Positions 26,574 to 35,276 of a stretch of 64,000 nt of DNA are shown piece by piece (within the stretch, counting starts at the first letter, position 1; every line of letters begins with the position of its first letter). Location: assembly GCF_004145845.1 (NCBI RefSeq), contig NZ_SELP01000002.1, forward strand, positions 310,001 to 374,000, written 5' to 3'. The notes beneath the pieces were generated by a model, which was given only the letters and a program-made list of their open reading frames with translations, searched no databases and had not been told where the DNA came from. Both the position numbers and the translations under genes were made by a program. Origin of the DNA: Loktanella sp. IMCC34160. GTDB taxonomy: Bacteria; Pseudomonadota; Alphaproteobacteria; Rhodobacterales; Rhodobacteraceae.

Positions 26574-27584
26574 ATGAAATTCGCAAAACTCGCCACCTCT
26601 GTCGCTGCCATCGCCCTGACCGCCGGTCTGGCACAGGCCGACCCGATGGGCTGTGACGATGGCGAAATCGTCGCCAAGTTCAGCCACGTCACCAACACCG
26701 ACCGTCACCCCAAGGGTATTGCCGCGACGCTTCTGATGGAGCGGGTCAACGCCGAGATGGACGGCGTGATGTGCATGGAAGTTTTCCCGAACTCCACGCT
26801 GTACAACGATGACCAGGTGCTTGAAGCCATGCTTCAGGGCGATGTGCAGCTTGCCGCGCCGTCGCTGTCGAAATTCGAACAGTTCACCAAGCAGTTCCGC
26901 ATCTTCGACCTTCCCTTCATGTTCACCAACATCGATGCGGTCGACGCCTTCCAGACCTCGGAAACCGGTCAGGCAATGAAGGACAGCATGCAGCGCCGCG
27001 GTCTTCAGGGCCTAGAGTTCTGGCACAACGGGATGAAGCAATTCTCGGCCAACGTGCCGCTGATCTCGCCGTCGGACGCGTCTGGGCTGAAGTTCCGGGT
27101 GCAAACCTCGGACGTGCTGGTTGCCCAGATGGAAGCCCTTGGCGCGAGCCCGCAGCCGATGGCCTTCTCGGAAGTTTACGGTGCCCTGCAAACCGGCGTT
27201 GTGGACGGACAGGAAAACACCTGGTCGAACATCTATGGCCAGAAGTTCTTTGAGGTGCAGGACGGGATCACCGAAACCAACCACGGCGTGATCGACTATC
27301 TGGTCGTGGCCTCGGTTGACTGGCTGGACAGCCTTGAACCGGCGACCCGCGACCAGTTCCTGACCATCCTCAACGAGGTCACCCTTGAGCGCAACGCCGC
27401 CGTGGGCGCGGTGGATGCCGCCGCCCGTCAGTCGGTTCTGGATGCCGGTGGCGTGATCCGCGAACTGAGCGCCGAACAGCGTCAGGAATGGGTCGATGCG
27501 ATGAAGCCGGTCTGGGAACAGTTCCTCGAGGACGTCGGCCAGGAAAACATCGACGCCGCCCAGGCGATCAACGCCTCTCTCTAA
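26574..27584 (+). CDS. dctP: TRAP transporter solute-binding protein, C4-dicarboxylate type
   Basis: 336 residues with a Sec signal peptide (MKFAKLATSVAAIALTAGLAQA, cleavage after about residue 22). DctP-fold marks include FSHVTNTDRHPKG, the substrate-carboxylate arginine region LKFRVQTSDVL and GALQTGVVDGQENTWSN. It captures dicarboxylates in the periplasm and delivers them to DctQM. The ribosome binding site GGGAGGAG is very strong. The frame upstream to 26520 is promoter sequence. Adjacent dctBD supports the dicarboxylate assignment. Confidence 0.93.
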   Translation: MKFAKLATSVAAIALTAGLAQADPMGCDDGEIVAKFSHVTNTDRHPKGIAATLLMERVNAEMDGVMCMEVFPNSTLYNDDQVLEAMLQGDVQLAAPSLSKFEQFTKQFRIFDLPFMFTNIDAVDAFQTSETGQAMKDSMQRRGLQGLEFWHNGMKQFSANVPLISPSDASGLKFRVQTSDVLVAQMEALGASPQPMAFSEVYGALQTGVVDGQENTWSNIYGQKFFEVQDGITETNHGVIDYLVVASVDWLDSLEPATRDQFLTILNEVTLERNAAVGAVDAAARQSVLDAGGVIRELSAEQRQEWVDAMKPVWEQFLEDVGQENIDAAQAINASL

Positions 27585-27597
27585 GGGCTGAAAACCC

Positions 27598-27636
27598 GGC
27601 CCGGCGCGCCCGAACGGGACAGCGCCGGGCCCTTTC
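27598..27636 (+). terminator. Stem-loop between dctP and dctQ (attenuator)
   Basis: Perfect 10-bp stem GGCCCGGCGC / GCGCCGGGCC with a 14-base loop, followed by CCTTTCC, 14 bases after dctP. Such a hairpin usually lets the binding protein be made in excess over the membrane subunits, by partial termination or by protecting the dctP mRNA. Confidence 0.7.
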
Positions 27637-27701
27637 CAACACCGAACACGGGGGGCGCCGGTTTTGCCGCCGCCCCCGACTTGCACAGGGTGGGGATATC
27701 C

Positions 27702-28391
27702 ATGTCATCGTCAGGCACAACACCGCGCGGCCCGGTCGGCCGTATCGTCCACGAGCTGGAAGAAAGCATGATTGCCCTGCTGCTGGGCCTCATGACCGTG
27801 GTGACCTTCGTCAACGTGGTCATGCGCTACGGGTTCAACAGCCAGCTGATCTGGGGTCTTGAGGTCACGCTGATCCTGTTTGCGTGGCTGGTCCTGTTCG
27901 GGATCAGCTACGGGTTCAAGGTGGTGTCGCACCTTGGGGTAGACGCGCTGATCAACATCGTGCCCGCGCCCGCGCGCCGGGTGATGGGTATTCTTGCCGC
28001 CGCTGCCTGTCTGGCCTACGCCTTCCTGTTGCTGAAAGGGGCCTGGGACTATTGGGCACCCTTCGCCGGGCTGGATGCGACCTCGGGCCGCTGGTTCCCG
28101 ACCGGGTTCGAAAACTCACGCGATCAGGGCTGGTATGAAACCGAACAGGTGCCGATCCCCTTCGCCAAAGAGTGGCTTGAGGCCAATTTCAACCTTGGCG
28201 AGGACTACGAGAAACTGCCGCGGTTCGTTCCCTATGTGATCCTGCCCGTCGGCATGGCGCTGATGCTGTTCCGCATCGCGCAGGCCACTGTGCGCCTGAT
28301 CCGGGGCGACATCGACTGCCTGATCGTCAGCCATGAAGCCGAAGACGCGGTGGAAGAAGCCGGTCGCGAATTGAACAAGGAAGCCCGCTGA
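27702..28391 (+). CDS. dctQ: TRAP transporter small permease subunit
   Basis: 229 residues, four predicted transmembrane helices (about 22-42, 55-75, 95-115 and 180-200). The signature VTFVNVVMRYGFNSQLIWGLEVTL-type segment marks the DctQ family. A roughly 60-residue loop between helices 3 and 4 is longer than usual. It forms the membrane complex with DctM. The ATG at 27702 is chosen over one at 27681. Its stop overlaps the dctM start (TGATG). Confidence 0.9.
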   Translation: MSSSGTTPRGPVGRIVHELEESMIALLLGLMTVVTFVNVVMRYGFNSQLIWGLEVTLILFAWLVLFGISYGFKVVSHLGVDALINIVPAPARRVMGILAAAACLAYAFLLLKGAWDYWAPFAGLDATSGRWFPTGFENSRDQGWYETEQVPIPFAKEWLEANFNLGEDYEKLPRFVPYVILPVGMALMLFRIAQATVRLIRGDIDCLIVSHEAEDAVEEAGRELNKEAR

Positions 28392-30202
28392 TGGACGTCG
28401 TCATCCTGTTTGCAATGGTCATCGCCCTTCTGGCGGTCGGGGTTCCGATTGCCGTGGCGCTTGGCCTGTCGTCCACCATCTTCCTGCTGATGTTCTCAGA
28501 CAGCTCCTTGGGGTCTATCGCCCAGTCGCTGTATCAGGCGATGGCGGGGCACTATACGCTTCTGGCCATTCCCTTCTTCATCCTCGCCTCGAGCTTCATG
28601 TCCACGGGTGGGGTGGCACAGCGGATCATCAGCTTTGCCATTGCGGTGATCGGCCATGTGCGGGGCGGTCTAGCGATTGCGGGTGTTCTGGCCTGTATGC
28701 TGTTCGCGGCGCTGTCCGGGTCATCGCCCGCGACGGTGGTCGCGGTTGGGTCTATCGTCATCGCCGGGATGCAGAAGGTGGGCTATTCCAAGGATTTCGC
28801 CGCCGGTGTGATCTGTAACGCAGGCACGCTGGGCATCCTGATCCCGCCTTCCATCGTGATGGTCGTCTATGCTTCGGCCACCGATGTGTCGGTCGGTCGG
28901 ATGTTCCTTGCGGGCGTCATTCCGGGCCTCTTGGCGGGCTTCATGCTGATGGCCGCGATCTATGTGATCGCGCGGGTCAAGAACCTGCCCAAGGGCGAAT
29001 GGCTGGGCTGGACCGAGGTCTTCTCGACCATCCTTGATGCGTCCTGGGGCCTGTTCCTGATGGTGGTGATCCTTGGCGGGATCTATGGCGGGGTCTTCAC
29101 CCCGACAGAGGCTGCCGCGATTGCTTCTGTCTATGCCTTCCTTGTCGCGGTCTTCGTCTATCGGGACATGGGGCCGCTGAAGGGCAAGCCGTGGATCCCC
29201 GAAGAGGACAAGGACCGGGCGCTTCTGGGGCTGCGGGTCTGGGGCTTTACCCTTGTCTCGACCATCATCTATGTCGTGGCCGCCTTCATGCTGGGCGCGC
29301 CGATCATGAACGGGGTCTGGGGCGGTCTGGCCTTCCTCGTCGTGGCGGTGATCCTTGGTGGAACCATGCACAAGGCGGTTGCCGCGGGCTGGGGCCAGAA
29401 ACTTTCTGCCGCCGTGGTGGTGATCTTTGGTGTCCTGCCGCTTCTGTTCGTCCTGCGCGGCATCTGGGGCAGCGATAATTCGGTCGCGATGGATATCATC
29501 CTGACCGTCCTTGCGGTGATCATCCTTGTCCTGCCGCCCGCTGTTTTTGCCTTCGCGCTGCTGCGGTCCGCGGAACGGCTGGTCGCCTCTGGCGCCAGCT
29601 TCGAGGACAGCCTGATGTCGGGTGTCGGCCATCTGGTCCGGGCGAACCTGCAGAACCTTGCCATGTTCGTGCCCGCGCTGGTCCACAAGGACACCAAGCA
29701 TACGCTTCTGGAGGCGGGCAAGCTGACCATCATGCTGATGTTCATCATCGCCAACGCGCTGATCCTCAAGCACGTGCTGACCGACGAACAGGTGCCCCAG
29801 CACATCACCGAGGCGATGCTGGCTGCGGGTCTTGGCCCGATCGCCTTCCTGATCGTGGTGAACGTGATCCTGCTGATCGGGGGTCAGTTCATGGAACCCT
29901 CGGGGCTGATCGTGATCGTGGCGCCGCTGGTGTTCCCGATTGCGCTGGAACTGGGGATCGACCCGATCCACCTGGGCATCATCATGGTGGTCAACATGGA
30001 GATCGGGATGATCACCCCGCCGGTCGGCCTGAACCTCTTCGTCACCTCCGGTGTGGCGGGGATGCCGATCATGCGGGTGGTCCGGGCGGCGCTGCCGTTC
30101 CTGATGGTCCTCTTCGTCTTCCTGATCATGGTGACCTACATCCCGTGGCTGTCGACCTTCCTGCCGACCAGTCTGATGGGTCCCGAGATTATCGTGAGGT
30201 AG
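28391..30202 (+). CDS. dctM: TRAP transporter large permease subunit with central insertion
   Basis: Sodium-coupled transport subunit. It has 603 residues, whereas classical DctM proteins have about 425-440. The N-terminal half (GVPIAVALGLS, ALSGSSPATVVAVGSI, NAGTLGILIPPSI) and the C-terminal half (QFMEPSGLIVI, GMITPPVGLNLFV) are typical. Between them, residues about 262-432 form an extra block with about four added hydrophobic helices (284-302, 308-325, 338-356, 367-391). Long DctM variants occur in marine Rhodobacteraceae; the role of the insert is unknown. Confidence 0.92.
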   Translation: MDVVILFAMVIALLAVGVPIAVALGLSSTIFLLMFSDSSLGSIAQSLYQAMAGHYTLLAIPFFILASSFMSTGGVAQRIISFAIAVIGHVRGGLAIAGVLACMLFAALSGSSPATVVAVGSIVIAGMQKVGYSKDFAAGVICNAGTLGILIPPSIVMVVYASATDVSVGRMFLAGVIPGLLAGFMLMAAIYVIARVKNLPKGEWLGWTEVFSTILDASWGLFLMVVILGGIYGGVFTPTEAAAIASVYAFLVAVFVYRDMGPLKGKPWIPEEDKDRALLGLRVWGFTLVSTIIYVVAAFMLGAPIMNGVWGGLAFLVVAVILGGTMHKAVAAGWGQKLSAAVVVIFGVLPLLFVLRGIWGSDNSVAMDIILTVLAVIILVLPPAVFAFALLRSAERLVASGASFEDSLMSGVGHLVRANLQNLAMFVPALVHKDTKHTLLEAGKLTIMLMFIIANALILKHVLTDEQVPQHITEAMLAAGLGPIAFLIVVNVILLIGGQFMEPSGLIVIVAPLVFPIALELGIDPIHLGIIMVVNMEIGMITPPVGLNLFVTSGVAGMPIMRVVRAALPFLMVLFVFLIMVTYIPWLSTFLPTSLMGPEIIVR

Positions 30203-30220
30203 AGGGCACTTATGCCTACT

Positions 30221-30243
30221 GGCCCGGGCGACCAGCCCGGGCC
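30221..30243 (+). terminator. Strong hairpin after dctM
   Basis: Perfect 9-bp GGCCCGGGC / GCCCGGGCC with a GACCA loop, 18 bases past the dctM stop. No T-run follows, so it may act as an mRNA stabiliser or a factor-assisted terminator. A second hairpin (GCGCCC / GGGCGC, 30346-30367) sits at the tpiA 3' end. Confidence 0.55.
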
Positions 30244-30377
30244 GCGCCCGTCCCGCCCCATGGGCTGGCGCATTGCACCGTCACCAATTGCTCAGCCGCC
30301 GGGATGGTGTTGGACCATAAATCGACATAGCGGCCACGAACCCAAGCGCCCACCCCGGGACGGGCGCGTCCCTCGGT

Positions 30378-31118
30378 TCAGCTTGCCTCAAGTGCTTCGA
30401 TGATCGGGCTGAAATCAGCGGCCTTCAGGCTCGCGCCGCCCACCAGCGCCCCGTCCACATCTCCCACTGCAAATATCTCGGCCGCGTTCGACGGTTTCAC
30501 CGACCCGCCGTAAAGGATGCGGAACCCGTTGCCGTCCTCGCCAAACCGCTTCACCAGTTCGGCGCGGATGAAGCCATGCACCTCGGCGATCTGGTCAAGG
30601 GTAGGGACCTTGCCGGTGCCGATGGCCCAGACAGGTTCATAGGCGATCACGGTGTTGACGGCAGTGGCGGCATCGGGAGTGGACCCGGCAAGCTGCGTGC
30701 CCACAACGTCCAGCGTCTGGCCGCCGTCACGTTCGTCCAGCGTTTCGCCAATGCAGATCACCGCGACCAGCCCGTCCGCCAGCGCGGCCTCGGCCTTGGA
30801 GCGGACCTGCGCATCGGTTTCGCCGTGGTCTGTGCGCCGTTCGGAATGGCCAAGGATCACATGGGTCGCCCCTGCGTCCCGCAGCATCGCGGTCGAGATG
30901 TCGCCGGTATGGGCGCCCTTGGCGGCGGCATGGCAGTCCTGCCCGCCAATGGAAACGGGGCCCGCGACCTGCGCCATGCGGTCGATCAGCGTGGCAGGGG
31001 GGCAGAGCAGCAGATCGACGCCGGGGGCAGGGTGGGCGGCGGCCAATGCGGCGACCTCGGCCAGATCGGCGGCAGTGCCGTTCATTTTCCAGTTTCCGGC
31101 AGCAAGCTTGCGGCGCAT
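30378..31118 (-). CDS. tpiA: Triosephosphate isomerase
   Basis: 246-residue glycolytic isomerase of dihydroxyacetone phosphate and glyceraldehyde 3-phosphate. Active-site residues are Asn9 and Lys11 (GNWKMNG), His91 (ILGHSERR) and Glu161 ([11 protein letters not shown]). The phosphate-binding end ILYGGSV...LVGGASL is also present. The family start [11 protein letters not shown] at 31118 is used; eight upstream residues in frame are not conserved. Confidence 0.97.
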   Translation of the reverse strand: MRRKLAAGNWKMNGTAADLAEVAALAAAHPAPGVDLLLCPPATLIDRMAQVAGPVSIGGQDCHAAAKGAHTGDISTAMLRDAGATHVILGHSERRTDHGETDAQVRSKAEAALADGLVAVICIGETLDERDGGQTLDVVGTQLAGSTPDAATAVNTVIAYEPVWAIGTGKVPTLDQIAEVHGFIRAELVKRFGEDGNGFRILYGGSVKPSNAAEIFAVGDVDGALVGGASLKAADFSPIIEALEAS

Positions 31119-31172
31119 GGGGACCCTCCTGTTATCGCTCACGCTGTCTGTAGCAAGCGCAGGGGCAGAGTG

Positions 31173-31496
31173 CTAGAGGCAGGCGAGCGCGGCGCGGGCA
31201 AGGCGGCAGGCCTCGTCGGGGTCGTCCAGCGCGGCATCAGGCAGCCGCCAATAGGGCATCGCCGTGGTCTTCTTGCCATCGCGGGAATAGGTCCAGAGTT
31301 CCCAGCATTCCGCCGTCATGTGATCGGCCCAGTCGCCTGCACCCTTGAGCCACAGCGAGGCGTCCGAATGCAGGATCGCAAAGATGGTCCCATCGGAATA
31401 GAGGCACAGGCCCCCCATCATCTTGCGATGGGTGAGCGGGCCAAGCCCGTCGAACAGTTCCAGTGCAAAGTCGATATCGGCGGCGGAAACGCTCAC
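31173..31496 (-). CDS. TfoX/Sxy N-terminal domain protein
   Basis: 107 residues matching the TfoX N-terminal domain: LGPLTHRKMMGGLCLYSDG (18-36) and FAILHSDASLWLKG. In gammaproteobacteria full-length TfoX/Sxy regulates competence. In alphaproteobacteria only this domain occurs, and its role is unknown. The ATG overlaps the stop of the upstream Fe-S carrier gene (ATGA), so they are coupled. Confidence 0.87.
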   Translation of the reverse strand: MSVSAADIDFALELFDGLGPLTHRKMMGGLCLYSDGTIFAILHSDASLWLKGAGDWADHMTAECWELWTYSRDGKKTTAMPYWRLPDAALDDPDEACRLARAALACL

Positions 31497-31858
31497 CGCG
31501 CAGCGCCAAGGGATTCGTCGAACTTGATCGACTCGCCGCAGCCGCAGGCATCCACCACATTGGGGTTCTTGAACTTGAACCCGGATTCGAGAAGCGAGGT
31601 TTCATAGTCGATCTCGGTCCCGAAAAGGAACATCTGGGCCATGGGGGCGATGATCACCTTGGCCCCGTCCTGTTCGACCACCTCGTCATGGGCTTCGACG
31701 ACATCGACGTAGTCCATGGTGTATTCCATGCCCGCGCAGCCGCCCTTCTTCACGCCGATGCGCAGGCCCGCATGGTCGCCCTTCTGCATCAGCTTGGCGA
31801 TCTGGGCCGCGGCGCGCGGGGTGATGGTGACAGGCGATTTTCCGGGAATGCCGAACAT
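31493..31858 (-). CDS. Iron-sulfur cluster assembly A-type carrier (HesB/IscA/SufA)
   Basis: 121 residues with the three invariant cluster-binding cysteines Cys41 (KKGGCAGMEY), Cys105 and Cys107 (DACGCGES). It receives or delivers [2Fe-2S]/[4Fe-4S] clusters in the cytosol. The exact subclass (SufA, IscA or ErpA) cannot be fixed by eye. It is coupled to the TfoX-domain gene downstream. An AT-rich foreign-looking gene separates it from the SufT-like gene upstream. Confidence 0.92.
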   Translation of the reverse strand: MFGIPGKSPVTITPRAAAQIAKLMQKGDHAGLRIGVKKGGCAGMEYTMDYVDVVEAHDEVVEQDGAKVIIAPMAQMFLFGTEIDYETSLLESGFKFKNPNVVDACGCGESIKFDESLGAAR

Positions 31859-31868
31859 GGGGGTCTCC

Positions 31869-31899
31869 TTTGATCCCAATCTAGGGATTTGGGGTCAAA
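31869..31899. promoter_or_regulatory. Imperfect inverted repeat upstream of the Fe-S carrier gene
   Basis: TTTGATCCCAATC / GATTTGGGGTCAAA, with one mismatch and one bulged base, beginning 10 bases before the start codon. It covers the expected promoter-operator region of the carrier gene. It could bind an iron or Fe-S regulator; no consensus match is claimed. Confidence 0.35.
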
Positions 31900-31936
31900 C
31901 TACAAGCCGACTGGACTCGGGCAGCCGTTGCTTCGA

Positions 31937-32359
31937 TTACTGTGCCGCAACTGTCAGGAACGCAAAGAACTTTGCCACAAATGCCAAAGAATAAAAGATC
32001 ATTGCCCCTCGAAGAAGTCTTGTCTTGCTGCGAATTATTTGCGCCAAGGAAAGCAGTTGCGCCGCAGCATTCTCAGGGTTGTTACTGAAGTGTGATATTA
32101 CAGCCGAGGGGGTTTCAAGTCGTGAAATTACAGGCCAAGAATTTTCAAATGCGTTAAGTCTTGATCGAGGAACCAACACGACGCCGCAGCAAGTCAGCCC
32201 ACTCAGGAAGAAGAAGAGGGCAGCCCAGTCGAAAAACTCCGCGGGCTTACCGAAGAGCGCCACCGCAATCGTACCCATTGCAACCAACGCCGTTACCTTG
32301 TTGTCGTAGGACCGAAGTACGCCTTGGAACTCGGCAATTTTGTCATTCAGTTCTTTCAT
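31937..32359 (-). CDS. Putative Pycsar-type (DUF5706-like) transmembrane effector, orphan
   Basis: 140 residues. The layout fits the Pycsar effector transmembrane domain: a D-x-K motif (Asp19, Lys21 in SYDNKVTAL) at the edge of helix 1 (about 22-38), helix 2 (44-63) ending in a proline/arginine turn (LVPRSR), a cytoplasmic helical stretch, a KTRLLRGA segment (112-119) and helix 3 (117-137). Family effectors disrupt membranes when they bind a cyclic nucleotide during phage infection. No cyclase gene is adjacent. The gene and its flanks are visibly AT-richer than the surroundings, which suggests acquisition. No match beyond this pattern could be checked. Confidence 0.6.
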   Translation of the reverse strand: MKELNDKIAEFQGVLRSYDNKVTALVAMGTIAVALFGKPAEFFDWAALFFFLSGLTCCGVVLVPRSRLNAFENSWPVISRLETPSAVISHFSNNPENAAAQLLSLAQIIRSKTRLLRGAMIFYSLAFVAKFFAFLTVAAQ

Positions 32360-32440
32360 ACAGCAAGAGTATGAAGGGAAGGCGCAAACGCAACTTAAAT
32401 TGGTTGCGTTTACCGGTGTGCAGCCAAAAAAGGGTGCGCT

Positions 32441-32803
32441 TTACATGAAGCCCAGTTCCAGCCGCGCTTCGTCGGACATCATGTCCATGCCCCATTGCGG
32501 TTCCCAGGTCAGTTCGACCTCGACATCCTTGACCCCGGCAACCGGGCCGATGGCGTCGGAGATCCAGCCGGGCATTTCACCGGCCACGGGGCAACCGGGG
32601 GCGGTCAGGGTCATGATGATCTTCACCTCGTTTTCATCATTGATATCAATGGTGTAAACAAGGCCAAGGTCGTAGATATTGACCGGGATTTCCGGGTCAT
32701 AGACCGTGCGGCAGGCCTCTACGATGCTATCGTAAAGCGGATGATCCGTCGATGACGGCTGGATCAGCGGTGCGCCTTCAAGGTGGCCGGTGGCTTCGGT
32801 CAT
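32441..32803 (-). CDS. SufT-like MIP18/DUF59 Fe-S assembly protein
   Basis: 120 residues: an N-terminal low-complexity lead, then the MIP18 (DUF59) domain with VYDPEIPVNIYDLGLVY (33-49) and the hyper-reactive cysteine in LTAPGCPVAGEMP. Proteins of this type (SufT, PaaD-like) mature Fe-S enzymes. It reads in the same direction as the A-type carrier 580 bases downstream, but the foreign-looking gene now separates them. Confidence 0.9.
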   Translation of the reverse strand: MTEATGHLEGAPLIQPSSTDHPLYDSIVEACRTVYDPEIPVNIYDLGLVYTIDINDENEVKIIMTLTAPGCPVAGEMPGWISDAIGPVAGVKDVEVELTWEPQWGMDMMSDEARLELGFM

Positions 32804-32857
32804 GATGCAGGTCCCATAATTCCTGACCGTTCATATAGGGTTTTGCCGCGGGGGCGT

Positions 32858-32893
32858 AAAGGGCGCGAAGAAAACCAACTGTCTTCGCGCCCG
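32858..32893 (-). terminator. Terminator of the deoC / aldehyde dehydrogenase operon
   Basis: Perfect 11-bp stem GGGCGCGAAGA / TCTTCGCGCCC (32861-32892) with a 10-base loop. Read on the minus strand TTTAC follows, 8 bases past the dehydrogenase stop. Confidence 0.8.
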
Positions 32894-32900
32894 AACGACC

Positions 32901-35264
32901 CTATTCGCCGTAGGGCACCCAGATGTTCTTGACCTGCGTGGCCCGGTGCAGGAATTCGCGCCCTTGCCCGGCGGGACCGGTGAAATCGCGGATGCCCGCC
33001 ACCTCGGTCCAGGTTTGCTTCAGGTTCCCGGCCGAGGCGGTTTCGACCATCGTGCAGCCCTCGGCGCTGCCGAAATACCACATGGTGGCCACGTCATCGT
33101 GGTCGGCCAGCGTTTTGGCCAGTTCGTCGCGCGGGCCGGTGACAAGGTTCACAACACCGCCCGGCAGGTCCGAGGTGTCGAAGACCTGATACAGGTCGGT
33201 CGCGGCCAGCGGATGCGACTGGCTGGGCAGGGCCACAACAGCGTTGCCCATCGCGATTGCGGGCAGAACCAGCGACATCAGCCCCAAGAGCGGCAGGCTG
33301 TCCGGGCAGGACACGCCCACCACGCCCAGGGGTTCGTTCATCGCCAGCGTGACATAGGGGTTTGACGTGGAATGCACCGCCCCGTCGAATTTATCCGCCT
33401 GCGCGGCATACCAGAAGGCCCGGCGCAGGGTTGCGTCCACCTCGGCCTCGGCCGTTTTTTTCGACTGGCCAAAGCTGTGCAGCCGGTCGGCGAATTCCTC
33501 CGCCCGCGCCGACAGGTTTTCGGCGAGGTAGTAGAGGACCTGCGCCCGGTTGTGGCCGGTCGCCTTGCCCCAGCCCGCGGCCTTATGCGCGGCCTCGACC
33601 GCGTTGCGGATGTCCTTGCGGTTGCCAAGACCGGCCATGCCGACAGGCCCCTTCGGCCCCATCACCTGATAGACATATCCACTGTCGGGCCGGGCCTGTT
33701 TGCCGCCGATGTACATCTTTGCGGTGCGGTCGATCGGCTGCGCCGGGCCGGACAGCGCAGGCAGCGGGTCGGGCGTGGCGGGGGCGGCTTCGGGCTTGCC
33801 CGGTTTGCCGGGGCGGGCCGGGCGCAGATAGGCCATCATGCCCTCGCGCCCGCCTTCACGGCCAAAGCCGCTTTCGCGGTAGCCGCCGAACCCGGCGGCG
33901 GCGTCAAACAGGTTGGTCGCGTTGATCCAGACCACGCCTGCCTTGACCTTGGCCGCCACATCCAGCGCAAGGTTCACGTTTTCCGACCAGACCGAGGCCG
34001 CCAGCCCGTAGTTCGTCGCATTGGCCAGCGCCAGTGCGTCTTCGGGGGTGCGGAAGGTGGTCAGGGTGACCACGGGGCCAAAGATTTCCTCGGTTGCGAG
34101 GATATTGGCCGGTTCCACGTTCTCGGCCAATGTGGGCGGATAGAAACAGCCCTGCGGCGCGGTGCCTTGGGTAATCGCCGCCCCCGATGCCTTGCCCTGA
34201 TCCACAAGGCTGGCAATCCGGTCAAGCTGCACCGGATGCACGATCGCCCCCATGTCGATGCTTTTGTCCAGCGGGTCGCCGACGCGCAGTTTCGCCATCC
34301 GCTGTTTCAGCAGATGGGTGAAGCGGGGCGCGATGCTTTCGGCGACAAGGATGCGCGACCCGGCGCAGCAGACCTGCCCCTGATTGAACCAGATCGCATC
34401 GACCACGCCTTCGACGGCGGCGTCGATATCGGCGTCGGCAAAGACGATGAAAGGGGATTTGCCGCCCAGTTCCAGCGTCAGCCCCTTGCCCGATCCGGCG
34501 GTCTGGCGGCGGATGATCCGGCCCACCTCTGTCGAGCCGGTAAAGGCGACCTTGTCGATGTCCTTGTGGCCGACAATGGCCGCGCCTGTTGCCCCGTCAC
34601 CGGTGACGATGTTCAGCACGCCCTTGGGCAAGCCGGCCTCTGCCGCGATTTCGGCCAGCGCCAGCGCGGTCAGGGGGGTGTATTCGGCGGGTTTCAGGAC
34701 GACGGTGTTGCCCGCCGCCAGCGCCGGGGCCACCTTCCATGCCAGCATCAGCAGCGGGAAGTTCCACGGGATCACCTGCCCGCAGACACCCTGCGGCGTG
34801 GCGCCGGGGAATTCATCGGCCAGGATCTCGGCCCAGCCCGCGTGGTGATAGAAATGGCGCGCCACCAGAGGCACGTCGATGTCGCGGGTTTCGCGGATCG
34901 GCTTGCCGTTGTCGATGGTTTCCAGCACGGCAAGGAAGCGGGCGTGCTGCTGCACATGACGGGCCAGCGCATAAAGGTGCTTGGCGCGGGCGTGGCCGGG
35001 CAGGGCGGCCCATTTCGGCTGGGCGGCGCGGGCGGCCTTGACGGCGGCATCCACATCCTCGGCCGCGCCTTGGGTGACTTGCGCGATCTCGGCCCCGGTG
35101 GCGGGGTTCGACACGGAAAAGGACTGTCCCGGTTTGGTAAATTGGCCGTTGATGAAATGGCCAAAGCCGCCGGAATGCTTATCCAGCCAGCTTTGCGCAA
35201 TCTTGGCGTCTTCGGGGGCGGGGCCGTAGTCCATGGTCTCGAGGATCTCTGTCAGGGTGGGCAT
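32901..35264 (-). CDS. Two-domain aldehyde dehydrogenase, ALDH16 type
   Basis: 787 residues: a complete N-terminal aldehyde dehydrogenase (Asn169 in PWNFP, Glu265 in LELGGKS, catalytic Cys299 in NQGQVCCAGSR) fused to a second, degenerate ALDH domain (about 540-787) that keeps the fold but lacks the catalytic cysteine and glutamate. This double-domain layout defines ALDH16. It lies 12 bases after deoC, whose product acetaldehyde is the natural candidate substrate. Other aldehydes remain possible. Confidence 0.9.
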   Translation of the reverse strand: MPTLTEILETMDYGPAPEDAKIAQSWLDKHSGGFGHFINGQFTKPGQSFSVSNPATGAEIAQVTQGAAEDVDAAVKAARAAQPKWAALPGHARAKHLYALARHVQQHARFLAVLETIDNGKPIRETRDIDVPLVARHFYHHAGWAEILADEFPGATPQGVCGQVIPWNFPLLMLAWKVAPALAAGNTVVLKPAEYTPLTALALAEIAAEAGLPKGVLNIVTGDGATGAAIVGHKDIDKVAFTGSTEVGRIIRRQTAGSGKGLTLELGGKSPFIVFADADIDAAVEGVVDAIWFNQGQVCCAGSRILVAESIAPRFTHLLKQRMAKLRVGDPLDKSIDMGAIVHPVQLDRIASLVDQGKASGAAITQGTAPQGCFYPPTLAENVEPANILATEEIFGPVVTLTTFRTPEDALALANATNYGLAASVWSENVNLALDVAAKVKAGVVWINATNLFDAAAGFGGYRESGFGREGGREGMMAYLRPARPGKPGKPEAAPATPDPLPALSGPAQPIDRTAKMYIGGKQARPDSGYVYQVMGPKGPVGMAGLGNRKDIRNAVEAAHKAAGWGKATGHNRAQVLYYLAENLSARAEEFADRLHSFGQSKKTAEAEVDATLRRAFWYAAQADKFDGAVHSTSNPYVTLAMNEPLGVVGVSCPDSLPLLGLMSLVLPAIAMGNAVVALPSQSHPLAATDLYQVFDTSDLPGGVVNLVTGPRDELAKTLADHDDVATMWYFGSAEGCTMVETASAGNLKQTWTEVAGIRDFTGPAGQGREFLHRATQVKNIWVPYGE

Positions 35265-35276
35265 GGGGTGGCTCCT

